Assembly: GCA_947561715.1 (NCBI GenBank)
Contig: OX387202.1
Span: forward strand, 19,605,001-19,669,000
Reading direction: 5' to 3'
Origin: Ascidia mentula
Taxonomy: Eukaryota > Chordata > Ascidiacea > Phlebobranchia > Ascidiidae
Length of the DNA stretch: 64,000 nt
In this document: positions 34,901 through 46,900 of the stretch, piece by piece
Numbering within the stretch: position 1 is the first letter of the stretch
How the letters are laid out: each line of letters starts with the position of its first letter
The notes under the pieces: model-generated
Seen by the model: the letters and a program-made list of their open reading frames with translations, nothing else
Told to the model about the DNA's origin: nothing
Database searches by the model: none
Translations under genes and position numbers: made by a program

Positions 34901-37900
34901 GGCAATGAGGGGATTGACCCAGTTATTAAATTCCTCTACAACTTCCGGAAGACATTCTGCAATATTTGGCAAGGTCACGCCAGCAAGTACTTCACCGCAA
35001 GGTCATCTGTGTTAAATGCAACTCCCAACTTTTGGCGGAGTTGTTGTGTGCGCAATGAGGCGTGACGGTGGCAAAGTGTCGTAGTTTGAACAACGGAGAA
35101 ACCTCTCGAAGTCCAACAATCTGGTTCAACAAACCATAACTTCTCCCATAGCGTTGGCACTCCCATAGCGAACTTAAAACAGTCGCATTTAATCATATAC
35201 AGATAGAGATGTGTAAGATGTGGTGTTAATTTCCCCATAAATGCCGGAACCTTTGAGTAGGGGATTTATTTAAAGTAATCTAACAAACCATTAAAGCACC
35301 AAAGTTAAATATCGTAACGCTACTTGGACTTTTGCGTGAAACGAAGTTTAATGAGGTTTCTTCAACAAGCCTTCGTACTTGATGTATTTTCTTGGGCGCT
35401 CCTATAGGATTAAGTGCGGTTACATCACCTGCACGAGGAACCTGCGCTTGGAAAAACTTGGCCGAAAAGTCCACTGTAAAGACATCTTGAAGAGGTGGCG
35501 GCCGTGCAAAGTCACTAACTCTTATATAAATCTTCCGTATTAAGAAGCACGCATGTTTTGCATTCGCTCCGCATCGCCCGTGGGGCTCGAACGATGCGCA
35601 AAAGCTCAACGAGTAATGAAGTGAAAAAAGGAGGATTTTTGCTAGGCGAATCGTACCGTGCCGCTGTGCACGTCCCAGTTGTTGACTTCAACCTTCGCTT
35701 CCTCAGCATCGGCCGCGGCAACAAAGCTCCATCCGTCAGTTGTTTACCAGTAGATCGGCATCACCGCTCGTTTCACACCGGCAAAATATACGGGCGGTTA
35801 TTCCAAAACAACAAAATGATTGGTAAAAATCCACAGCCCGCATTTAAAGTGTGGCCCGTGGTCACGTTCGCAAGTCGGTTTGAAGCAAACTTGTTGACTG
35901 CGGTTTAATGCGAAGAGAACTTTCCACGTTGCAAAACAGGCGGCTTCAACTTAATGCAAAGACGTCACTTATTAAGCAATTGTTTCATTCTCACTTCTTG
36001 GTTCCGACAAGCTTCCCGATCTTCAGCGTATGTTGCTTGGCAACGGCCCGATACATAAATTCTCTCTAAACAACTTAATTAAGTTGGAAGGTGCTGTTGT
36101 TTTCCAGGCAATTAGCTTGACACAGTCGTTTCTTATTACGAAAAGTATAGCCAACCTTTTCCACCGATAAACCGACGGCTCGGCAACGGAAACGCGTTGA
36201 AAATATTTTGTCAATAGTTGGGCAACTTCGTGACTTAGCCGTGGTAAATAGTTTAAATTCTGTAAATTTTATCAGGACCCGTAACGCGCTCTCATCACAA
36301 TCACATACATCGGTAAACATGTTGAACATTTCAGAATCTAAATCTCAGCAACAAGCGGAATCACGTGACCACGCCTGTTCGCCTGCGAACTCGCGCAGGT
36401 TCGCGCGTTACGTCATAATGCTGTTGTGTTCGTTGTGACGCTCGAGTCGAGAGCTCATTCCAGTAAAACAGAACGCGGTTCTTTTGTTCAAATCTTCTGG
36501 AGCACAGGGAAAAGTGGAATAATACGAAGGCTTATAACAACCTTAATCATCGCGCGTTGATCAACAGCTGGGGTCGGGCGATCAACAAAACTTTTATCCA
36601 CGTGAAGTTTTGTTAAGGATATCGCTCCTATTTCTGCGATATATTCACCACATTCTGTAACACAACCCAACATGGTTTCCAAACCTTTTTACCATTCATT
36701 GAGCTGCACACAGAGTCACTTTGAACATATCTCCATTGCCCACACCTATAAGTCACTAAATTTATCCAAATTTAAATGTTTGTTTTGTAGTGAGCTGCAG
36801 ACAAGGCCACTGCTTCGACGCAATAGTTGTTATCAGTGCAACTTTAGCTGGGTTTACAACGGTCTTGTCAGCTATATACTAGGCAAGACTTCCACTTTGT
36901 GGTGACTAAACAGTTGCCGTTGGCAATTGGGTGTCAAACTGGGTGCAACCCGACGAAAGCAAACTTCTCCGCTTTCTTGCTTGCTGTTAAAGTGCTCATA
37001 GACCACGAGAACTACTTTTCACTGGTTGCATTTATATTTGGAAGAAAGTTCGAGAAACAACTCAAACATCATCGGTATGTTGACACAAAAAAACACAGAA
37101 CAGTACGATGACGTATGCGATACCAGCATCTCATGCCGATCAGCACAGCGCAATACACAAGGAATATACGTACATTGTGCGAAGGTTTTTCACGTATGTC
37201 GTGTTTACAAAAATTTGATGCGCCCGTTCGCTCAAAGCAAGCGGAATGGCAAAAGAGAGAAATTCGCCGCCACCTTAACGAATTCACAACGATTCAAATA
37301 TTTTTCTTCGCACCATCCGTGATGAAAATATTTTGAAGTTTGTGATGAAACCTCTGATGTATTAAATGTTGAAATTCAGCACTTTATTGGTTTGGCCAAA
37401 AACAAATACAGTGCTATCTTTTAAAACCAACGATTTTGTAGTCGACTTAAAGAAGGTGACGTCATTAAACAAAGGACTGTTGACGTTAGCGGTGACGTCA
37501 TAAAAGAAAGTGGCAATCGTGAATTTTCTGGTGACGCAATGGCAGTTGAAGCACGTGACACAACAAGAAGAAAAACTGGAACTTTGCAGGTTTCAACACT
37601 AGAGGGCGGTAACATATACAGCTTATACACCAGGAAATCCCACTTTTTATTGTTGAAATTCTGCCACCACCTTTGGTGGTTTGGCAGAAACGTGAATCTC
37701 CAACCATTCATAACAGCGGAGAAAACGAGAGATTACGGCATCAAACCCCATCAAAGCTAAGCCAAGATTAAAACATTAATTAGTGAAAAATTGTACCAAC
37801 AATCTCCAAATGTAGAAAGAAGCAAATCGCGTTTAAACACAATCGGAAAGTTCTACAGGAGGTTTAGAGCCAAGTATGGCGGGACAACGACGGTAGTCGA

Positions 37901-37952
37901 AAGTCGAATGGTGTGAACGATATTTGAGGTATCGCCTCCCACACGATTGGAA
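32000..37952. other. Six-kilobase region with no recognised gene
   Basis: The part next to 32000 should hold the hexokinase promoter. Several ATG or non-ATG frames of 60-116 codons occur on both strands (33011-33301 minus; 34975-35238, 35280-35609 and 35515-35724 minus; 35558-35908 plus) in a GC-richer patch around 34.9-36.4 kb, but none resembles a known family and no splicing pattern ties them together. A decayed hammerhead copy lies at 36791-36845 and a CTCF-like site at 37597-37610. Confidence 0.4.
36791..36845 (-). repeat. Decayed hammerhead-ribozyme repeat copy
   Basis: The minus strand keeps the outer parts TGCACTGAT, GCAGTGGCC and GTCTGCAGCT of the intact copy at 27602-27654. The core reads CTGATAA, stem II no longer pairs well, and GAAA has become GAAG. 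Expected to be inactive. Confidence 0.6.
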
Positions 37953-40309
37953 TCAATCGATTCTGACTTGCGAAACTGAGACGCGAGATTTCATCTCAAA
38001 CCACATCCTTTTATCCGGGACATATCCCAACATCGGAGTCTTGTGCGGAGTCGTTACAGCGAAGACGCAGAGCCGTCCATCCTGCTGGAGGAGAGCGTTG
38101 ATCCTCATCATGGCGAGGAACGGTTGTACGGGGAGGACTTGACCGACGAACCTCCACGTCTCTTCCTCCGGATTAAACTCCTCCACCTCCCAAACATTCC
38201 TGCCGGAGAATGGATTGTCGACACCTCCCACCGCCCACATCTTCCCATTGTGTCCTTCCACGAGGGCGTGGAATCCACGGTCGCAGAGCATCGGAGCGAA
38301 CACTTCCTCCCACCGGTCGTCACTGATGACGTAACGCAACGTCATTCCGGTCGTTTCGTAATCGTTGAAACCGCCGGTGACGTAAATGTTTCCGTTGTGG
38401 GGAAGTCCCGCCGCCATGTAGATACCCTGCAAAATTTAAAAAATTTTAATCTAACCAAGTTTTCTATGGAGGGCTTAACTTTTCCTTTGAAGAAAGAGGT
38501 GACAAAACACGTCACTAATAAACACTCGCGCACGCCCACCTGCGGCAGATCTGCAACACGTTCCCAAGCATTTTCCCTGGGATCATATTTCTCACAGGTT
38601 CGAAGCGCTCCCCTTCTGTTTCGGCCTCCGATTACGTATATGGCGTCATCGATGACGCAAGCGACAAAGTCTCCTCTTTCCACCATCATATCGGCAATTT
38701 TCACTTTTGTGTCGAGTCTGGGGTCGTATCGCGTTACAGATCGGCTGAAGAAAATCTTGGAGTCATTTTGTTGTAGTTTGGATTTAAATTCACAGTGAAT
38801 TTAATTCAAGCTTCAAAAGGTTGGGAAGTTTCTGTTGACACAGGTTGACGTCTAACATACACACACTGAACAAAACTAAAGACATGGAACTAAATGCTCC
38901 AACTTATAACTGCACCGTGTGTCTAATTTACTCGAGCAATTACAAGCAACAAACCTGTAGCAGCTCTCGCGTCGTCGCGTTGCTCCAAGAACATAAAGAA
39001 ACCCGTTAAGTTCGACGACATTGTGATAAGGATCACGAATCGGAACACTTCCATCACTTTCAGGATTCGAATCCTGGACACCGACGAATACGTTGTCGGA
39101 TCCTGTTGGCAGTTTGATTTGTTTCGGGGCGAGGACACCGTCGACGCAGGCCCAGTGAAGTTGCTCCGTTCGCAGGGAAGATTTGCAGGTTTGTAGCAAG
39201 GGTTGTTCGAACAACCGCTCGTGGTACGAAATCGCCATGTTGAAATACTTCTGGAAAACAGAGCCAAACGACTCGGAAAAATCGTCTGCGCAATCGTTGT
39301 TGTTGTTCATTTGTAATTGGCGACAGCAAGTTTCCAGGCCTTGCTTTGTAATAAGTGCAAATCGTATTTGGGATACAAGCTCTTCCTGCTTCATTTCTTC
39401 CACATCTAGAAAGTTGTGGGACAGCCAACGTAGAACCACCTTCAAGATGGTTTGTTCGGTGGCTGAGTTGGACAAACCGTTACCGAGATCATCGCGGCGC
39501 ACAAACGATATCATATCGTCGACGTTTAAAAGCTCAATTTCGGAAGTATCGGAATCACATTCGAGAAAATGACAGAACACGTAGGAGCAGCAATGTGCCG
39601 AGAAATCATCCAGAGCGAGGTCACGTGATAGCTGGGAGAGGTAGCAGCAGTTTTGGGGGGTTAGGTTTGAAATGAGGAAGGTTTGACAACGGTTAATAAG
39701 GGGGAGAATTTGGTAATAAACCGCAATCTCCAGGAGATCCACAGCCACATCCAAATCCAGGCATATTTCACCGGTGTACATGAAATCGACGATCGTTTTT
39801 ACGTAACTTTCGTTGACGTCATGCAACACGACAGTGTTCTCTACCGACTCCTTCATTTTCGACGTGAACATAGCCTTGAAGTAGTCGCTGCACGCGGCGA
39901 GAACCACTTTGTGAACGTCACAATGGAGCTTGTCGGCCACCAGTGTGACGTCACAACAGCAATGCTGAAGCCGGAGGTCGTTGAGAACGCCGAGTCGTTC
40001 CTCCAATAACTCGGGCGATGTATCGGCAAGGGAGACTTCTTGCACGGGGTCTTCATCACCAGAGGAGTAAGCTTTGAGAACATCCTCCATCGGGTAATCA
40101 CATATCGGCCGCTCATCCTTTTCCTCCGCATCTTCCTTATGCGGATGAGCGCTCATTAAAACCACTTTATGCGCGTTCACGACATTCAGTTGACCCGGCA
40201 CTCTGACGTCACAAAGGATTCCAACTTTCTGGAACTTTCTCATTTCGTTAAAGAGGAAAGAGGCGTGGTTGCATTTTGTTGCCTCTTTGGTTGCACCGCA
40301 CAGCACCAT
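37953..40309 (-). CDS. BTB-BACK-Kelch (KLHL-type) protein with extra partial BTB
   Basis: Three minus-strand exons, 40309-38955, 38744-38540 and 38426-37953, give 677 residues. A full BTB domain begins near residue 105 (LGVLNDLRLQHCCCDVTLVA, HKVVLAACSDYFKAMFTS), followed by a BACK region and Kelch blades (VVELNGFLYVLGA, VIDDAIYVIGGRNRRG, HNGNIYVTGGFNDYE, HNGKMWAVGGVDNP). Such proteins are usually substrate adaptors for cullin-3 ubiquitin ligases. Residues about 18-54 repeat the start of a BTB domain (FLFNEMRKF-KVGILCDVRV, AHKVVLMSA) and break off into an acidic linker, so the protein has one and a half BTB units. The ATG at 40307-40309 is used; the frame reaches 40324 only through a GTG. Large plus-strand open frames over this gene are antisense shadows. 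Confidence 0.85.
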
Positions 40310-43300
40310 GATGTTAGCACACACACTGGTTCAGGCAAACATAGAAAAAATACTACTCGTCCTGTAACAAACGCGTTTGTTGAGAAACAATTGCTTTCAG
40401 AACAGCCACAACAGACATCAAGTTAAATTCAAAGATGGCTGTGCGTTGTATATTTATTTGAGATCATGAGCAAGCAATATTGCGTCAACAAGCCAAGTTA
40501 TTACAAAGTTAAAACCAACGAAAAATCGATTTCAACACAAGAAAATGCAGGCAAGTCTGTAACAATCACTTTAAACTCTTCTCTCACACCACCCAACAAC
40601 TAAATAATTTAAATCTTTTCAAATACCTCGTTTATCAAGCAAGTTACGACCAGCAATTCGAAACAGCCTGCTGCAAGCTGCATTCACCAATCCACAATGG
40701 AATTGCGAAAGCTTCAACCCAACGCGGTTCAACAAAAGCAACGACCGCCTTTTTTCCGCTTGGATCACGTGACAAACGAACACAGCCCGCCGCTGTATCA
40801 ACTTACCGGTGGCTAACTGGACCAGAAAAAAAGGGTCGGCTCTCTTGCAAAACAACAGCACACGTAGGCACTGCTAATGACCCACATTGAACTCGCTAAT
40901 TTTTCATCACCTGCCATTGTTAATCATTGTCTTGTCACAAGAGCTTTAAATTGATTCGTCGGGTTCATTGCAGTTCATTTTGATAAGCGCAAAAACAAAA
41001 ACCGTCATGAAAGAAAATTTGCTGCACCACAAGCACACTGCAGTCTGCTTTAAGCTTGCACAATACCAAGACACAGACTAGCAGCATAATTGTTGCAGCG
41101 GAACTGGCAACACTGCACAATTCGCCAACCGAGCAGTCTTGCAATCCATCTGCTGCGAATAACCAGTCGGCACCACAACCACTTCACGTGTTAGATGCGT
41201 GCACACCGCGTGATCACTTAACGCCGGCTGCCGGTAAAGCTCCGCGACACCATCTAGTGGTCGACGTTGACCTATTTTACAAGTTCTTGGAAATGGCGAC
41301 TAGACAGACAGCAAAATAAGTTCGGTTTAACATTCTGACAAAACTTGATAATTGTTCTCTCTTGTGACTATTGTTAGGCAACAATGGCGTACTTATCTGT
41401 CGTACAATTAACATTGTTAAATGAAACCAACATTTTGAAAAATAGGTCCTGTAGTTTTGCTGTCAACCACGACAAAAATACAAGAAACGATGAATAAAAT
41501 TAAATCAAATTTACCTCAAGCCGAACCTGCGCACTCAGCCCAACCAGACCTTCACGTCTAACAATGATCTGAGCCACAACGAAACTGTGAATATAAACTC
41601 TCTAAATTACGACCATGTTGCGAAACTGAATCACAACATGCTGGAATCAGGCCTGGGAAAACATTTACTTTGATTCTTTGTTGAACCGGAGCACGCAGCA
41701 GCAGCAATATTGCGTCAGGGTTTGTTATCAAGCAGCAAGTCAAACACAGGCGGTAATGGCGGACATCACGCAGCCACCCATGCTTGGTTTGAGCACGTGC
41801 TACCGTTTAGCACGCTCCTATCACGCGCTGTTCGCGTGACAGACTGCTGCTGTTGTTTTTGACTCGAAAATAACGAAGGTGTTTCCCAATTCGTTGCGTT
41901 ATTTTTGTAAATATAAATTTTACAGAGGTTGGATGTTACTGGTATTTGGCTTTTTAGATAAATAATTAAATCTTGCGCCAGTTGACAGCTTTTTTATTTA
42001 CAACAAAAATCACGCAATGTGAAATTTTCGAGATGCACTCTTGCCGAATTTCTTGATAAAACTTATCATTGGGTTAAGAATGAATTTCTCTGGTATCATC
42101 TGTATTGTATTATCTCTGAAACAGGGTTATGTGCAGAAGGAATCAGACCGTTTAAAAAGTCAAGTTCAATAAAGCTACAGAAGTTTGGATGATTTCGCAA
42201 CACAACGACCTTTCCACGGTGACGTAATGCTCATGTTTTATGTAAATCTGTACCAAGGCAAATATTCACAGACATAAATCGTGTTGAGTTCGTGATCTTG
42301 AAGACCACCACATCCTGCTTTGCATGGCTGGGCGCATGGTCACGGCGTGATTAACGCGTGATCAGAGTATTGACCAGGCCTGAAGAAAATTTAACATTAC
42401 AGAACGTTGCCTTTGGATTATAGCTCTGAACTAGCTCTAGTCACTAGGAATCAGAGAGTAGTTTTCTTTCTCGCTGTTTTAAAATGCCAAAACACATGTT
42501 ACATCCAATATAGGACATTTAAACAATTACCAAGTAAATATGCCAAAAACTTTGCTAATTTCAACCGGTTTTATCTTTGTTTGGAAAAGTATTCAATGCA
42601 TCACGACTAAATAAAGAAAACACACAAGTTATGATATCGGCTTGTGTACTTGCATGGAGTTTAATATTTGTGATTATAACTTTTACCGCATAAAAATGTT
42701 TAAACATTCCAAAATTCTTTGCTGAAATTGGGAAGTGAATTATTTATTAAGTTTGAAGATAAAAAACAAGTCAAGGTTGATAGAATTGTCCTTGTGTTAT
42801 TTCGGGTATCCGACAAACTGATTGAGAATTCATGTACGTTGGTAGCTTACTTCAGACCGAGGTCGTGTAGTTCAAGAATCATAAACGTTTTGGATTTTTT
42901 TCAGAATTACCGAAAAACAACGCAGTAATATTACATACAATGGCATGATTGGCAGGATCGCCCCACTGCGTTCAAACCTCACCGGGAGCTTGATTTTTCA
43001 AATCTCGCTCCGACTTCAGGAAAAAGTGGCTGATCCAGGTAGGCTGCAATACCTGGGCTGCCAAGCCCGAAAACCTCATGATTACCTAAAACAATTCGCA
43101 CTTTTCTGTTCTTGTTCGTCTCACTTCATAAAGTGTGAATACTCAATTTGGAGTGCCATTATTTTTGCAAGTCGCAACAACGTCAACAAGGTATACGTTC
43201 TGTGTTATCCTATGTCATGTTGTCAATACTACCACTGGTGTAGATCGAGAGTCACAAAGTTATGGAACTTTATTAGAATTACCGAAAATAACTCGGATCG

Positions 43301-43980
43301 CTCGTCATTGCACGAACCGGAAACTTGAGAAGCGGTGACAGACCTGGTTCAACTCATTCATGTAAACAAATATGTGTTAAACCATGTTTGGGTTATCAAT
43401 CCCCCAGTGTGAATCAGAAAGGCTCCCGGATGTGTGTTAACTCCAGCTAAATACGCTGCTGCCATCAAACTATTAGCTATTGTCTTGCTGAGGTTAACGC
43501 TTGGGCTACATAATAACTGAGCCCAAGTTCTTGAGGTAGACGTCGTCATTCAACTTTATTCTTGGCAAGACAGCAAGGTTTACATTGCAATAACTTTGTT
43601 CTGGAATTTTGTTTTCTAAGTTTAACAAAATTGTTGTGGCTGAAATAGTTAAGCTTATGTTGCGTAGCTTACATAGTAGCTTATGTTGCTACCCGTAGCG
43701 TGGCTTATGTTGCAAGTTGCAGCCTGTGGAAATGTTGTTTGTGTTCCCCGATTATCCGGACACAAGACATCCGGTAATTCCGTTAAAACCGACATTATAT
43801 GTGAGAAAGCGCGTAGTCTAGGAAAGTGCGACGCCTGAATGAATGTAATGGACAGAATCAAAGTTGCTCGTTTTGATTTGGAAATGAATTGTGCAGAATT
43901 TATAGTAGTGGCAATTGTAATTTGACTTTGAACTACTTACAGTACCGCATTAAGTAGATTGAGAATTACTGAATAGGAAA
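40310..43980. other. Intergenic region between the Kelch and P450 genes
   Basis: No exon recognised on either strand. Open frames at 41056-41319, 42407-42610 and 42945-43328 (plus) and 40619-40861 (minus) lack family resemblance, and the first begins with a non-ATG codon. A CTCF-like site lies at 41248-41262. The 3' part should contain the P450 promoter. Confidence 0.4.
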
Positions 43981-46900
43981 ATGGAAATGTATGCGGTTTT
44001 GTCGACTCTTTTCGCTTGTATAGCGATGGCGTTGGGCTTGTATAACTGGTACAGGAGACCCAAGGGAATGCCCCCGGGCCCCAGGGGTTTACCCTTCGTG
44101 GGTGCAATCCCCTTTCTTGGCTTTGTACCTTGGAAAACTCTGTTCGAATGGAAGAAAACATATGGTTCTGTCATAACTGTTAGATTCGGAAGGCTGGACT
44201 GGGTTATTCTTAACGATTACAAAATTACTCACCAGGTAAGTTGCATGGGATATTAAACCAAGATTCTGGTTTTGTCGTGGATCTGACTCTTTTGTTCAGC
44301 GAAGTTTTTAGTTTAGTTTTTTTCCCAGAAGCCAAAACTACAAAGTCTGTTTTTTGGTGGCTGAAATACAATCTTCTTTAAGCACTGATGATGAACACAG
44401 TAGTGCAGTGTTTCCCAACCGGTGGTACGCGGCGGCATTCCAGGTGGTACGCAAGCATCTTTCTGTAATTTTCGGATATAGTTCGAATTTAAAAATTCGT
44501 GAGTGATCCCAAAATGTTAGGTTCTTTTGTAACACTCAACTAAGTGGTACGTGTCGAATTGTTTTACCTCCAAGTGGTAACGCAACCACAAAAAGGTTGG
44601 AAATCACTACATTAGTGTTTGAACGTCTGCTTCGGCATAAGCTTTGGTTTTCCTGTTCAAATTTGTTAACTCCAAGTTTTTTGCACCTAAATCTACAAAC
44701 ATTATATAACGTCATGTAGTTTTCCTGAAAATTGACTTTGCTTCGGTTGTTATATTTGGGAAAGGTCGAATTTCGCTAAAATGAATCAAGCGAATGAAAG
44801 GTGGTGAGTTTTTCCGCGTTTCCTTCAGGCGTTAGTGAAGGCGGGCGATTCATTTCTGGATCGTCCGGTCATTCCTGTCTTGGAGATCGGAACCCAAGGT
44901 CACGGCTTGGCAATCCTCAAGTACGGGGACAAGTGGAAAACACAAAGGAAGTTCACCATTATGACGCTGAGGGGGTAAAACGACGTCATAATGTATATAA
45001 GAATAACTGTCATTGACATTACTTTGTTACGTCGACGCCCAGATCAATCGCAATTTAAAAATCAAAATTCTGAATAACAGAAAGAAAATAAAACATAATT
45101 AGGAAGTTATTAGTTTTGTGTTTCATGGCTTGAAGCATTTCGTTTTCAGCTGAATCCATGGTTTATTTCAGTTTTGGTTGAACAACTTTTTCTTTCCATA
45201 GATTCGGGATGGGTAAGCGGAGCATAGAAGACAGAATAAGGGAGGAGGCTGCTTATATGTGTGGGGAGATTCGGAATCTCAACGGGAAACCATCCAATTT
45301 ATCGGTATGTGCGATCATTTGCGCCCATATAAATATTATTGCCGGAAAAACCTTTCGTATTATTAGTATGTCTGGCAGCATTATAAACGATTTATTTCAG
45401 ATGATTTTCGCCAAAGCGATCTCGAATTCTGTTTGTTCGATTGTTTTCGGGCGTCGTTTCGACTACACAGATCCATGGCTGTGTCGCCTTCTCCAATACG
45501 TGGACAAAAAGTTCGTAAAGTTAAACAATATAAACTAACAATGTGCAGGCAATGAGTTAATAACGATCTGTGGGCTGCAGACAGTTGCGCATAAACTCTC
45601 TTTGCTTCCTATAGCAATGCGTTCAACGACAATTTAACGTTTCCATTCTTGGCACAAGATCTTGTTCCACTGTTAAAAATACTTTGTCACGTCACAGTTT
45701 ACTGTGTTACGTCACAGGTACCACGACAAACGAACAAACGCAGCAACTGGAATAATGGTTTTTGTTCCATGGCTTCAATACATTCCACCGTTCAACAAAG
45801 TGGTCCAGGAACTGACTGATGAAATCGATGACGTAATGAGTAAGATCACGTGGCAAAATTGTTTGCTACATAACAATATTGCCGTCTGTAGAGCAGGCAG
45901 TGATTCTTAACGATTTTCTTGATGACGTCACTTTAAAGTAACCATTCACCCCATTCTTCTTTGCTCCGATTATAATAATATTCTTCATAGATAATAAAGT
46001 ATTCAAATACACAGCCATAATCATTTAACCTCCAACCACCCCCTAGAAAGTACCTCACACTCCCCTGGGAGGGTCGAGGTTATTAACCCCTGCTCTACAT
46101 ATGAGTAAGGAACAGAAAATAATATAATATCAACAAAGTGTTGATTTGATGGAAAACATGAACAAATATTTCGAAGGAATGTTCGAGAAAGAAGTTCAAC
46201 GTCATCGCGATACTTTTCAACCTGACGACATTCGAGATTTCATCGATGCCTACTTGGTGGAATTGGACGTCAAGAAAACAGAGACTTTTAGCGTATGTGA
46301 ATTAGCTTACGATACAAACTTATGTTACTTTCAGCTTCAGATGTAGACTTAATGCATAAATTTAGGCAATGTCTGTATGGCACATTTAAAATGCTACGCT
46401 ATGCCACCAGGAGACTCCAGGACACTTGTGGGGTATTATTGCCCATTGCCAGTCTAGGGGGGGGGCTATGAAAAGCAAAGGGGGCCCACGAACACCATTG
46501 TTTGCTTTAAAACTAAAAATGGGTTCCACTTTTATTCTCATGTGATCCTGGAAAATGTCCTCGCACCGGCACATTAGTTTCCTTCTCAAGGGTTCCCACC
46601 CAAGCAACACAACTTTTGGTTTTTGCCAAAAAGACATCGGCCAACTTCATAAACATTGTTTACAATATTTGCTTTGGAAAACAAACAATACCGAAAACCT
46701 ATATAAGGAGATGTTTCATGTTCACTGTTTGTTTTGCAGCACCCACAGCTCCTGCACCTGATTAGAGAATTGTTCGAAGCTTCAGCAGACACCCAGACCA
46801 GCACCTTGTTATGGTTCGTCCTCTGTCTCATTCATTACCCAGAGACGCAGGAAAAATTACACAAGGAAATAATGGAAATGTTCGGTAAATGATTCCATTC

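Noticed and set aside
38043..38798. 251-codon plus-strand open frame
   Set aside because: It is antisense to two Kelch exons whose splice sites and family motifs are clear; the plus frame has no family resemblance.
39060..39080. GGATTCGAATCC, tRNA-like
   Set aside because: Lies within a clear Kelch-gene coding exon and has no cloverleaf.
39183..40426. Several plus-strand open frames over 39.2-40.4 kb
   Set aside because: Shadows of the large BTB-BACK exon on the minus strand.
45615..45700. Open segment resembling an extra P450 exon (FNDNLTFPFLAQDLVPLL)
   Set aside because: Joining the exon ending at 45510 directly to 45718 is in phase and gives a standard 492-residue P450. This segment lacks a suitable donor, though it could be a dead alternative exon.
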